A stretch of DNA of 64,000 bases from VRUE01 sp040508545 (lineage in GTDB: Bacteria > Actinomycetota > Thermoleophilia > Solirubrobacterales > 70-9). A model generated the notes under the pieces. It ran no database searches, had not been told where the DNA came from, and saw nothing but the letters and a program-made list of their open reading frames with translations. Where the stretch lies: positions 13,701 through 77,700 of the forward strand of contig JBEVMR010000076.1 in assembly GCA_040508545.1 (NCBI GenBank), written 5' to 3'. Both the position numbers and the translations under genes were made by a program. Shown piece by piece: positions 1-7,386 of the stretch; within the stretch, counting starts at the first letter, position 1; every line of letters starts with the position of its first letter.

Positions 1-18
1 GGCAGGATCTGGCACACG

Positions 19-645
19 ATGGGCAGGGACCACGGAAGACCGCTCTCGGCGCCACGGAAACGAGAGCTGATAGGCGCAATGCTCGCTGAAGGCTTGACGC
101 AGGCGGAGGTAAGCCGTCGGCTTGGGCTCAGCAAGCCGACGATCTCGTATCACGCGCGCAGGCTGGGAATCCCGGCCCGTGACGACTGCAGGCGCCGCTA
201 TGACTGGAATGAGATTCAGCGAGCGTACGACAGCGGCATAACCGTGCGGCAATGCGCGCAGCAGTTCGGTTTCGCTTTGTGCTCATGGCACGCGGCGGTG
301 AAGAGAGGCGCGATCAAACCGCGACCAGTCAGGATGCCGATCAACGAATTGCTCGTTGCCGGAAGAACCCAAACCGCTCGTTCGCACCTGAAGCGACGGC
401 TTCTGGACGAGGGGCTGAAGACGAATCGCTGCGAGCAATGCGGGTTGACCGATTGGCGAGGACGGCCTTTGAGCATGGCGTTGCATCACGTCAACGGGGA
501 CGGGAAAGACAATCGTCTGTCCAATCTCCAGTTGCTGTGCCCCAACTGTCATGCGCAGACTGAGAATTTTGCCGGCCGCAATACGGGCAGACGTGGCGGT
601 CCGCAGCCCAGCCGGCGTCAACTCCGATGGGCGAAGGCCGTCTAG
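19..645 (+). CDS. HNH endonuclease with N-terminal helix-turn-helix
   Basis: Predicted DNA-binding HNH nuclease of 208 aa. Residues about 10-50 form a helix-turn-helix (LTQAEVSRRLGLSKPTISYH), and a second homeodomain-like segment follows near 60-90. The C-terminal third has the HNH/zinc fold: CEQCG, then HHVNGDGKDNRLSNLQLLC, then PNCH, giving two CxxC-type pairs and the catalytic HH/N/H residues. This HTH-plus-HNH layout is common in freestanding homing-type nucleases and phage proteins. The frame stays open to the window edge, so a start upstream of base 1 is possible; ATG at 19 was chosen because the HTH begins soon after it. No intron, intein or phage gene is visible next to it. Its target is unknown. 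Confidence 0.8.
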   Translation: MGRDHGRPLSAPRKRELIGAMLAEGLTQAEVSRRLGLSKPTISYHARRLGIPARDDCRRRYDWNEIQRAYDSGITVRQCAQQFGFALCSWHAAVKRGAIKPRPVRMPINELLVAGRTQTARSHLKRRLLDEGLKTNRCEQCGLTDWRGRPLSMALHHVNGDGKDNRLSNLQLLCPNCHAQTENFAGRNTGRRGGPQPSRRQLRWAKAV

Positions 646-668
646 CCCCTTTGCTACCTTCGCCGCAG

Positions 669-1391
669 ATGAGGAGGCTCGGGCTTAGCGTTGGCGCTTT
701 GGCGCTAACTGTCATCGCGATTGCCGGCTGCGGCGGCGGCGATGATGGCGACTCGACCGCCGCTGCGCCTGTCGAGACGACCGAAACGACTGCGCTGACG
801 AAGGAAGAGCTGATCGCTCAGGGCGACGGGATCTGCGCCGAGGTGAACGCCGCCGTCGGCACGGTCGGGTCCACCAGCTCCGATGCGGAAAGCCAGGCTT
901 CCCAGGTCGCCGGTCTCTACGGCGGCATGGTCGAACGGCTCAAGGGTCTCGGCGCGCCCAGCGACGACAGCGCCGGCTATGCCGAATTCGTCGCCGCCGC
1001 CGAAGCTCTGGCGCAGGCGGAGGAGAACGTCGAGCTTGCCTCGGAGCGGGAAGACGTGGAAGCGCTGAGCGGCGCCGAAGCGGAAGCCTCGTCGGCGCTC
1101 ACCGCCTTCCAGTCGGCGGCCACCTCCTTCGGCCTGGAGGAATGCGCCGAAGCACCGACTGCTCCGGTGCCCGGTGGCGCCGTGGGTGGACCGGCCGGCG
1201 AAGAAAGCGCTGGCGGGGTCGAAGAAGAAGCCGAAGAAGTCGCGCCCGAAGAAGAAGCTGAAGTCGCGCCGGAAGAAGCGCCCCCGGTCGAAGAAGAAAG
1301 CGCCGGTGGCGGTGCGGGCGTCGGGGGCGGCACCGAAGGCGGTGGCTCCTCGGGCGGGGGAGGCTCATCCGGCGGCATCGGCCCCGGCTGA
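669..1391 (+). CDS. Secreted lipoprotein with Glu-rich and Gly-rich tail
   Basis: A 240-aa predicted lipoprotein. Starting at ATG 669 the product has a basic N-terminus (MRRLG), a hydrophobic stretch and a lipobox ending IAGC near residue 20. An earlier in-frame start at 627 would put 14 extra residues before the signal and was rejected. The mature part has a helical Ala/Glu-rich region to about residue 160, with two cysteines, then a low-complexity tail: alternating Glu and Ala/Val-Pro blocks followed by Gly/Ser repeats. Such tails usually act as flexible spacers at the cell surface. No enzyme motif is visible. Function unknown. Confidence 0.75.
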   Translation: MRRLGLSVGALALTVIAIAGCGGGDDGDSTAAAPVETTETTALTKEELIAQGDGICAEVNAAVGTVGSTSSDAESQASQVAGLYGGMVERLKGLGAPSDDSAGYAEFVAAAEALAQAEENVELASEREDVEALSGAEAEASSALTAFQSAATSFGLEECAEAPTAPVPGGAVGGPAGEESAGGVEEEAEEVAPEEEAEVAPEEAPPVEEESAGGGAGVGGGTEGGGSSGGGGSSGGIGPG

Positions 1392-1509
1392 GCGGGCCGA
1401 TAGCCGGCGCATCTCGGAGTCCTCGGTCGGCTGCTCGGGTCACGCACGTGAGTGCGCTCCCCTCACCATCCTTCCCTGCGTCCGCCGAGCTGCTTGGCTC
1501 TCGGCCCGC

Positions 1510-3282
1510 TCAGGCAGCTGAGTTCTCCTCCCAGGCCCCGTAGAGGCGCGAGTAGGGGCCATCGGCCTCGATCAGCTCGTCGTGGGTGCCGGCCTCGGCG
1601 ATCCGGCCCCCGTCTAGGACGACGATCTTGCCGGCGCGGCGGATGGTGGAGAGGCGGTGGGCGATGACTATCGCCGTGCGCCCGGCGAGCAGGCGCTCCA
1701 GACCGCGCTCGATCGTGCGCTCGGTCCGCACGTCGACGTTGGAGGTCGCCTCGTCGAGGATCAGGATGCGGGGCTCGGCGAGGAGCGCCCGGGCGAAGGC
1801 GACCAGCTGTCGCTGCCCGGCTGAGAGCTGCACGCCGCGCTCGCCGACCTCGGTCTCGATCCCCTCCGGCAGCGCTGCGACGAACTCGCTGGCGCCAACC
1901 GTCGATACCGCTGCCTCGATCTCCGCCAAAGTCGCCTCCGGCCGCCCGAAGGCGATGTTCTCGCGAACGCTGCCGGAGAAGAGGAACCCCTCCTGGGGGA
2001 CGATCCCGAGCTGCCGGCGCAGCGCGCCCTGCTGGACCCCCCGCAGATCCTGGCCGTCGACGAGCACGCGGCCGCGCTGCGGGTCGTAGAAGCGAGCGAC
2101 CAACTTGGCCAAGGTGGACTTGCCCGCCCCGGTGGCGCCGACGAGGGCAAGCGTCTGACCGGGGGGGACGTGGAGATCGACCTCCTGCAGCGCCCAGTCA
2201 TCATCGGCGTAGCCAAACCAAACCCCGTCCATCTCGATCTCGCCGCGCAGCTCGCCGGGGTCGATCGCGCCTGGAGCGTCGACCATGTCGGGCTCGGTGT
2301 CGAGCAGCTCGAAGATCTTGTCGAGCGCGGCCATTCCCTGCTGGTAGGTGGTGTAGAGCTGGGAGAGTTCCTGGATGGGCTGGAAGAAGACCTGCAGGTA
2401 GCCGATGAAGGCGACGATCGTGCCGATCTGGATCGCTTTGTCGATCGCCTGACCGCCGCCATAGAGGATGATCGCCGCGGTGCCGGCAGCGGCGAGCAGT
2501 TCGACCGCGGGGAAATAGGAGGCGTTGAGATAGACGGTTTTCATGTTCGCCTCGCGGTTGGCCTCGTTGAGCTCGGTCATCGCCGTGGTGTGGCGAGGCT
2601 CCTGGCCGAAGCTGCGAACGACCCGCACGCCGCTGAGGGTCTCCTGCAGGTAGGCGGTGACCGCGGCGATCCGCTCCCGCGTTGCCCGGTAGGCGCCGTG
2701 GGAGGCGATGCGGAAGACGATGCTGGCGAGGGCCACCAGGGGGAAGGTGAGGAAGGTGACGAGCGCCAGCTTGAAGTCGAGGACGAGCATGATCGCGATC
2801 ACCCCGACCAGGGTGAGCCCGCTGGAGATGAGGGTGACCACGCCGCTGGTGACGAGCTGGTTGAGCGCCTCGATGTCGTTGGTCATGCGGCTGACGAGGA
2901 CGCCCGGACTGCGGCGGGTGAAGAAGCCGATCGACATCGATTGCAGGTGGGAGAAGACCCGCTCGCGCAGATCCTGGAGCGCGCGGGTGCCGACCCAGCC
3001 AACGAGGTAGGTCTGGGCGTAGGTGGCGACGGCGTAGAGCAAGGCGACGGCGAGGAAGGCGACGACGATCATGGTCAGCGCCTCGCTGTCGCCGGTGATG
3101 ATGCCGGCGTCGATCGCCTGTCCGGCCAGGTACGGCGGGGCAAGGCCGGCGGCGGTCGCGGCCAGCATCGCGATGAAGGTCAGCGCCACCCGACCGCGAT
3201 AGGGGCGCAGCAGGCCGATCATCCAGCGCAGCTTGCGGCCGCGCTGGTCTTCGCCTCGGACGATTCCCCAAAGCCGCCTCAC
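1510..3282 (-). CDS. Heterodimeric ABC exporter, subunit with catalytic Glu
   Basis: 590-aa half-transporter: six-helix ABC-exporter membrane domain (about residues 20-310), then an ATPase domain. Walker A GATGAGKST lies near 381, the signature is LSAGQRQ near 485 (the canonical second Gly is Ala), and Walker B LILDEATS near 505 keeps the catalytic Glu. GTG at 3282 was chosen over the ATG at 3375 because it overlaps the upstream gene's stop as GTGA and gives a length matching the partner (589 aa). The pair is translationally coupled. By analogy with TM287/288-type heterodimers this subunit contributes the working Walker B and the degenerate signature. Substrate unknown (drug, lipid or peptide). 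Confidence 0.9.
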   Translation of the reverse strand: MRRLWGIVRGEDQRGRKLRWMIGLLRPYRGRVALTFIAMLAATAAGLAPPYLAGQAIDAGIITGDSEALTMIVVAFLAVALLYAVATYAQTYLVGWVGTRALQDLRERVFSHLQSMSIGFFTRRSPGVLVSRMTNDIEALNQLVTSGVVTLISSGLTLVGVIAIMLVLDFKLALVTFLTFPLVALASIVFRIASHGAYRATRERIAAVTAYLQETLSGVRVVRSFGQEPRHTTAMTELNEANREANMKTVYLNASYFPAVELLAAAGTAAIILYGGGQAIDKAIQIGTIVAFIGYLQVFFQPIQELSQLYTTYQQGMAALDKIFELLDTEPDMVDAPGAIDPGELRGEIEMDGVWFGYADDDWALQEVDLHVPPGQTLALVGATGAGKSTLAKLVARFYDPQRGRVLVDGQDLRGVQQGALRRQLGIVPQEGFLFSGSVRENIAFGRPEATLAEIEAAVSTVGASEFVAALPEGIETEVGERGVQLSAGQRQLVAFARALLAEPRILILDEATSNVDVRTERTIERGLERLLAGRTAIVIAHRLSTIRRAGKIVVLDGGRIAEAGTHDELIEADGPYSRLYGAWEENSAA

Positions 3283-5048
3283 AGCTTCGCCATCTCCTCG
3301 CGCTGCTCTAGGTCGCGCTGCAGGAAGACCGAGTCCGCGAGGCCGTGCTCGGCTATCTCCCGGTAGAAGCCGCATCCCTCGAGCAGCTCAGCGTGACTGC
3401 CGCGGTCGACTATCTGCCCGCCGTCCATCACGACCACCTCGTCGGCAAGCGAGACGGTCGAGAGGCGGTGGGCGATCACGAAGGTGGTCCTGCCCGCCAT
3501 CGCCTCCTGCAAGCCGGTCTTGATCGCCGTCTCGGTCGTCGCGTCGACCGAGGAGGTGGCGTCGTCGAGGATCAGGATGCGGGGATCGGCGAGTAGGGCG
3601 CGCGCAATCGCGACCCGCTGGCGCTGCCCGCCCGAGAGGGTCAGCCCGCGCTCGCCGACCACGGTGTCGTAGCCGGCTGGCAGGTCCCGGATGAAGCCGT
3701 CGGCCTGGGCCCGCCGTGCCGCCGCTTCGATCGCCTCCCGGGTCGCGTCCGACTGGGCGTAGGCGATGTTCTCGGCGATGCTGGCGCTGAAAAGGAAGCT
3801 CTCGTCGCCGACGAAGGCGACCTCCGAGCGCAGCGAGACGAGGTCGAGCTCGCGGACGTCGACCCCGTCGATCGACACGTCGCCCTCGCTCGGGTCGTAC
3901 AGCCGCGCGATCAGGGCGACGAGGCTGGTCTTGCCCGAGCCCGAAGGGCCGACCAGGGCCACCGTGCGGCCGGCCTCGATCGCGAGGTCGATCTCGCTGA
4001 GGGCCTCGGCGCCTTCGCCGTACCGAAGCGATACGCCGCGCATCTCGACCCGCCCGCCGCCCGCCGCCAGCGGCTGGGCATCGGCCGGGCTCTCGATCTT
4101 CGGCTCGCGATCGAGGATCTCGAAGAGCCGGTTGCCGGAGGCGATCGCCCGCTGCGCCATGCCCAGCGCCATGCCCAGCATTCGCATCGGCGCCGCCAGC
4201 ATCGCCACGTAGGTGTAGAAGGCGGTGAATGCGCCGAGGCTGAGGTTGCCGGCGATCACCTGACGGCCGCCGATCAGCAGCACCAGGGCGATCCCGAGTT
4301 GCGGCAGCAGGCCGAGCAGGGGGGAGAAGAACGCTTGCAGCCGGGTCGAGTAGATGCTCTGGTCGAAGACCCGCGTCACGGCCTTGCGGAAGCGACGCAG
4401 CTGGTGCTCCTCGCGGGCGAAGGCCTTGACGATGCGGACGCCGGAGACGTTCTCCTCCGCTTCGGCGGTGAGCTCGGCCAGTCGTTGCTGCACCTCCTGC
4501 ACCGCGGGCCGGGAGACGCGGTTGTAGCGGGAGGCGGTGTAGACGACCAGAGGCGCCGGCGCGAGGGCCACCAGCGCCAACCAGGGCTCGAGCGCGAACA
4601 TCACCGCGCTGGCGAGCACGATCGTAAGCAGGTTCTGGGTGATGAAGATCAGCCCGTAGCCGAGGAAGAAGCGAATCGACTGCAGGTCGACGGTTGCCCG
4701 CGACATCAGCTGCCCGGTCTGCTGCCCGTCGAAGAAGCCCAGCTCGAGGCGCTGCAGGTGGGCGTAGAAGAGCTGCCGCAGGTCGAACTCCACCGCCAGC
4801 GAGACCTTGCCGGCCACGACCCGGCGCACCATCGTCAGCCCCAGCCGCAGGATGCCGGCGACGACGATCGCGATGGCGAGCGGGAGCAGGTCGGGCCGAT
4901 CACCCGCCTCGATCGCGTTGATGGCGCGACCGATCAGCCACGGGATCAGCACCGTCATCCCCATCGCTGCCCAGGCAAAGACCAGCGAACCCCAAAGCTG
5001 GCGACGATAGGGCCGTAGAAACCCCATGAGGCGGCGATAAGTGGCCAT
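3279..5048 (-). CDS. Heterodimeric ABC exporter, degenerate-site subunit
   Basis: 589-aa half-transporter, first gene of a two-gene operon. The N-terminal membrane domain begins almost at once (MGFLRPYRR) and shows about six hydrophobic segments. The ATPase domain has Walker A GPSGSGKTS near 367, a perfect LSGGQRQR near 469, and Walker B LILDDATSS near 493, where Asp replaces the catalytic Glu. Asp here together with LSAGQ in the partner gives one degenerate and one consensus ATP site, the hallmark of heterodimeric exporters of the TM287/288, LmrCD and BmrCD type. The shared 4-bp overlap supports one-to-one expression. Located in the plasma membrane. Confidence 0.9.
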   Translation of the reverse strand: MATYRRLMGFLRPYRRQLWGSLVFAWAAMGMTVLIPWLIGRAINAIEAGDRPDLLPLAIAIVVAGILRLGLTMVRRVVAGKVSLAVEFDLRQLFYAHLQRLELGFFDGQQTGQLMSRATVDLQSIRFFLGYGLIFITQNLLTIVLASAVMFALEPWLALVALAPAPLVVYTASRYNRVSRPAVQEVQQRLAELTAEAEENVSGVRIVKAFAREEHQLRRFRKAVTRVFDQSIYSTRLQAFFSPLLGLLPQLGIALVLLIGGRQVIAGNLSLGAFTAFYTYVAMLAAPMRMLGMALGMAQRAIASGNRLFEILDREPKIESPADAQPLAAGGGRVEMRGVSLRYGEGAEALSEIDLAIEAGRTVALVGPSGSGKTSLVALIARLYDPSEGDVSIDGVDVRELDLVSLRSEVAFVGDESFLFSASIAENIAYAQSDATREAIEAAARRAQADGFIRDLPAGYDTVVGERGLTLSGGQRQRVAIARALLADPRILILDDATSSVDATTETAIKTGLQEAMAGRTTFVIAHRLSTVSLADEVVVMDGGQIVDRGSHAELLEGCGFYREIAEHGLADSVFLQRDLEQREEMAKL

Positions 5049-5135
5049 CTAAGCCACTATACAAAGTGAAGTATCGGCCTCCCGCGTAGTGGGTCAGTTT
5101 CAGAAATAGCCCAAACCAAGCCGAATCCGCGCTAG

Positions 5136-5300
5136 CTTCGCCCCGTCCTGGCTCACTCGGTCTCTCTGCACTTCACGCACTACAACTTCGCACGGCCTCA
5201 CACGGCGCTGAAGGAGCGCTATCCCAGGACGCCGGCAATGGCTGCCGGAGTGACCGACCACATCTGGAGCTTGGAGGAGATCGCGGCGCTGTTCTACTGA
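5136..5300 (+). pseudogene. Transposase C-terminal fragment
   Basis: In the frame ending with TGA at 5298-5300 the translation contains HFTHYNFARPHTAL, then PAMAAG and DHIWSLEEIAALFY. HYNF-x-RPH-x-AL followed by PAMAAG-x2-DH-x-WS is the typical C-terminus of DDE/integrase-core IS transposases. The frame is closed upstream by TAG at 5133, and the DDE catalytic region is missing, so about 45 recognisable residues survive. The IS family cannot be fixed from this stub. It lies inside a perfect inverted-repeat pair. Confidence 0.7.
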
Positions 5301-5329
5301 GCGATCCCAGGCAAAGCTATATTCGGTCG

Positions 5330-5557
5330 ATGGGCCCCAAGGGCTTCCTGATGCGACTGATCCAGACCATGAGGACGCTGGCGAGGGACGACCGGATTCC
5401 GAAGCCGCTTCGCTGGGTTGCGGGGATCGCCCTGCTGCCGATACCGGGGCCGGTCGACGAGATCGTGCTGGTCCTTATCGCACCCGCGTTCCTGCTCTAC
5501 CGCAAGCCGTTGCGTGAGGCTTGGAGCGGGGCAATCAAAGCGCCAGGTTCAAACTGA
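5330..5557 (+). CDS. Small membrane-associated protein inside IS-like ends
   Basis: 75-aa basic protein: amphipathic N-terminal part (LIQTMRTLARDDRIPKP), then a hydrophobic hairpin LRWVAGIALLPIPGPVDEIV and a second segment VLVLIAPAFLLY. ATG at 5330 is used; ATG at 5351 would also work. The stop codon TGA (5555-5557) and the preceding codon lie within the right-hand 15-bp inverted repeat, so the last residues come from the repeat; the original C-terminus may have been replaced. The LLPIPGP-DE pattern resembles small conserved actinobacterial membrane proteins, but no function is known. Confidence 0.55.
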   Translation: MGPKGFLMRLIQTMRTLARDDRIPKPLRWVAGIALLPIPGPVDEIVLVLIAPAFLLYRKPLREAWSGAIKAPGSN

Positions 5558-5583
5558 CCCACTACCCCTCCCGCCGGGGCCGA

Positions 5584-6216
5584 TCAGTCGAAGACCGCGG
5601 CCTTGGCGCTGGTGACCTTTCCCGGCGGGCAGGGTTTCTGGACGTGGCCGGGAGGGAGGAGGATCTGGAAGTTGGTGACCGCGTGGTACGGCGTGGTGGC
5701 GCCGTTGTTGCGGGCCAGGGTGACGACGAGTCGATAGAAGCCCGCCGGCAGGTCGCGGTAGTAGATCTCGGGTCGCGTCGCGGGCGAGTAGCTGCCGCTG
5801 GAGCCGATGCGCGCGCCAAGCACGCCGTTGGGGCCCGCGTGGCGTGGGAAGTCGAAGGAGGCGCCGACCAGGCGGCCGCGGCCGAGCGGGCTCTCCTCGG
5901 CGCGTTTGAGCTTGACCGGATCGACGCAGTCGGGCACGCGGTTGAGCCCGAAGCGGATGTGCCCCTCGCCGAGCTGCGGTTCGCCGCCGAAGTGCTGTGG
6001 CGCCAGGGTGAAGTTGCGGACCTTCGACTTGACCACGACCGCTCGGTTCGTCTGGCGAGCGCCGTTGCGCGGGGAGACGATCACTACACTCGGTTCCCCC
6101 GCAAGCGCCGACCGTCCGGCGTCGGCGGCGCCCCCGTCGTCGCTGAGCGTAAGCGCAAGCACGACTGCGAGGACAGCCGCCGCCAAGGCTGCAAAGATGC
6201 CGATTCCGAGCCGCAT
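5584..6216 (-). CDS. Membrane-anchored or secreted protein, unknown function
   Basis: About 210 aa from ATG 6216 (MRLGIGIFAAL), which places one N-terminal hydrophobic segment of about 25 residues at the start as an anchor or signal. An upstream ATG at 6264 has a GGAG four bases before it, but would share its bases with the start of the divergent GtrA gene. The exported part is rich in beta-type sequence, with PRNGARQTNRAVV near the start and YRDLPAGFYRLVVTLARNNG towards the end, resembling Ig-like or substrate-binding beta sandwiches. Two Cys near the middle and end may pair. No catalytic motif seen. Confidence 0.65.
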   Translation of the reverse strand: MRLGIGIFAALAAAVLAVVLALTLSDDGGAADAGRSALAGEPSVVIVSPRNGARQTNRAVVVKSKVRNFTLAPQHFGGEPQLGEGHIRFGLNRVPDCVDPVKLKRAEESPLGRGRLVGASFDFPRHAGPNGVLGARIGSSGSYSPATRPEIYYRDLPAGFYRLVVTLARNNGATTPYHAVTNFQILLPPGHVQKPCPPGKVTSAKAAVFD

Positions 6217-6262
6217 GGGGGCCGGAACATTACGCACCGACAGTGCCCACCCCTCGAAAGAC

Positions 6263-6691
6263 ATGACTCCGGCAAGTGAACTCGCCTACAGGATCGGCGC
6301 CGCGGCGCGGCGCCCCGCGAGCTGGATGCAGCTGCTGAAGTTCGGCATGGTCGGTGGGTCCGGGTACCTGATCAACCTCGCCGTCTTCGCTGTCCTCGCC
6401 AGCAATCTCGGCCTACACCACATTGCCGCTGCGGTTGGAGCCTTCTGCGTCGCCCTTGCCAACAACTTCCTCTGGAACCGGCACTGGACGTTCGAGGCGG
6501 GGCACGGCCACCCGGGTTTCCAGGCGGTGCGCTTCTTCGCCGTCAGCGTCGCGGCACTGCTGATCAATCTGGTCGTGCTCGAAATCCTCATCTCGAGCGC
6601 GTCGATGGGCGACCTGCCGGCGCAGGCGATCGCTGTCGCGGTCGCGATGCCGTTTAACTTTCTTGGCAACAAGCTCTGGACCTTCGCCTGA
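6263..6691 (+). CDS. GtrA-like membrane protein
   Basis: 142-aa polytopic protein of the GtrA family, small four-helix membrane proteins linked to export of polyprenyl-phosphate-bound sugars for cell-surface polysaccharides. Visible family features are KFGMVGGSGYLINLAVF at the first helix, the ALANNFLWNRHWTF loop between helices 2 and 3, and the repeat of that motif near the end (MPFNFLGNKLWTF). Length is normal for the family. ATG at 6263 is used. A glycosyltransferase partner is not adjacent. It is divergent from the secreted-protein gene on its left and convergent with the gene on its right. Confidence 0.85.
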   Translation: MTPASELAYRIGAAARRPASWMQLLKFGMVGGSGYLINLAVFAVLASNLGLHHIAAAVGAFCVALANNFLWNRHWTFEAGHGHPGFQAVRFFAVSVAALLINLVVLEILISSASMGDLPAQAIAVAVAMPFNFLGNKLWTFA

Positions 6692-6730
6692 GAGGGGCGC
6701 AGGCTGGCGCATGCGTCCCTCTCAGTGGCC

Positions 6731-6753
6731 GTCGCTGCTGCTTCGGCAGCGAC
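6731..6753. terminator. Hairpin between convergent genes
   Basis: GTCGCTGC and GCAGCGAC form a perfect 8-bp stem around a 7-base loop (TGCTTCG). It lies between the GtrA-like gene stop (6691) and the convergent small helical gene (stop at 6761). It is followed by GGGGCGTTT on the plus strand, so it probably works in both directions. Confidence 0.55.
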
Positions 6754-6760
6754 GGGGCGT

Positions 6761-7120
6761 TTACCACTCGCCCTCTAGCCAGCGGAGAAGCTCAGGGAGC
6801 AGGGCGGCGAGGTCGGGGTCGGGGGACGCTAGCTCGGCGTCGGCGAGTTGGATGGCGGCTCCGAGGCCAAATGTCGTCCGGTCGGGATCGCCGCCGAGCC
6901 AGGCCTCGAGCCGGCTCAGCCGGAGATGATCCGATCGCAGCTCATGCAGGGCTGAGCGGGCTGCGGCGGGATCGGCCTCGGCCAGCTCGATCGACGCCTC
7001 CAACCCGGCTCTGACCCGATCCTCTGGCGGCGCCTCCTGGGCGGCGGCGATTGCCCGCCTGGCAATTCGTTCGTCCAGCCGCCCTTCTACGGGCAAGACG
7101 GTTTTCGTACCCTCACTCAT
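6761..7120 (-). CDS. Small acidic all-helical protein, unknown function
   Basis: 119 aa, rich in Ala, Leu, Glu and Arg, with no hydrophobic segment. The pattern (RIARRAIAAAQEAPPEDRVRA, then repeated helical units ending LLPELLRWLEGEW) suggests a soluble alpha-helical, perhaps repeat-like, cytoplasmic protein. A good Shine-Dalgarno (GAGGGGG, bases 7125-7135 on the minus strand) precedes ATG 7120. I do not recognise the family. It transcribes away from the synthetase-like gene on the right and may share its regulatory region. Confidence 0.6.
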   Translation of the reverse strand: MSEGTKTVLPVEGRLDERIARRAIAAAQEAPPEDRVRAGLEASIELAEADPAAARSALHELRSDHLRLSRLEAWLGGDPDRTTFGLGAAIQLADAELASPDPDLAALLPELLRWLEGEW

Positions 7121-7268
7121 GTTGGGACCCCCTCTTCAGGTCTCGGCCGGGCCCCGGGGTGTCGCAAGCGCCGCCGGGGCCGCCCTTATCTCTTAGCGGA
7201 TCAAGCTAAGTCCGCACCCGGACGCCGAGGCGCCCAAACACCTCCCATTCGCGCCTTTTCCCACTTCG

Positions 7269-7297
7269 TTGACACAACCGGCACGCTTTTGTATGTC
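7269..7297 (+). promoter_or_regulatory. Possible sigma-A promoter for the LeuRS-like gene
   Basis: A consensus -35 box TTGACA at 7269-7274 is followed after 17 bp by TATGTC at 7292-7297, a weak -10 box, about 90 bp before the ATG at 7387. The 266-bp gap (7121-7386) is less GC-rich here than the genes around it. I saw no clear T-box or riboswitch. Confidence 0.4.
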
Positions 7298-7386
7298 ACT
7301 GGAATACTTCAATGTGTTCGATCATTGAATTTCCAGCATAGGACCCCATTGGCCCGGGGTCAACGTTCCGTGGCAGACTCCGGCAG

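Larger units (their letters stand above)
5086..5565. mobile_element. Decayed IS-like segment bounded by 15-bp inverted repeats
   Basis: GTAGTGGGTCAGTTT at 5086-5100 is the exact reverse complement of AAACTGACCCACTAC at 5551-5565. Outside these 15 bases the flanks do not match. The 450 bp between them hold a transposase C-terminal remnant and a small membrane-protein gene. TGACCCACTA-type ends are common on insertion sequences. No full transposase remains, so the segment is probably dead or mobilisable only in trans. An alternative is that the repeats are a stem-loop or two IS scars of different age. Confidence 0.55.

Noticed and set aside
7121..7386. T-box or riboswitch before the LeuRS-like gene
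   Set aside because: I looked for T-box consensus and specifier-loop elements and saw none; only a promoter-like pair is visible.
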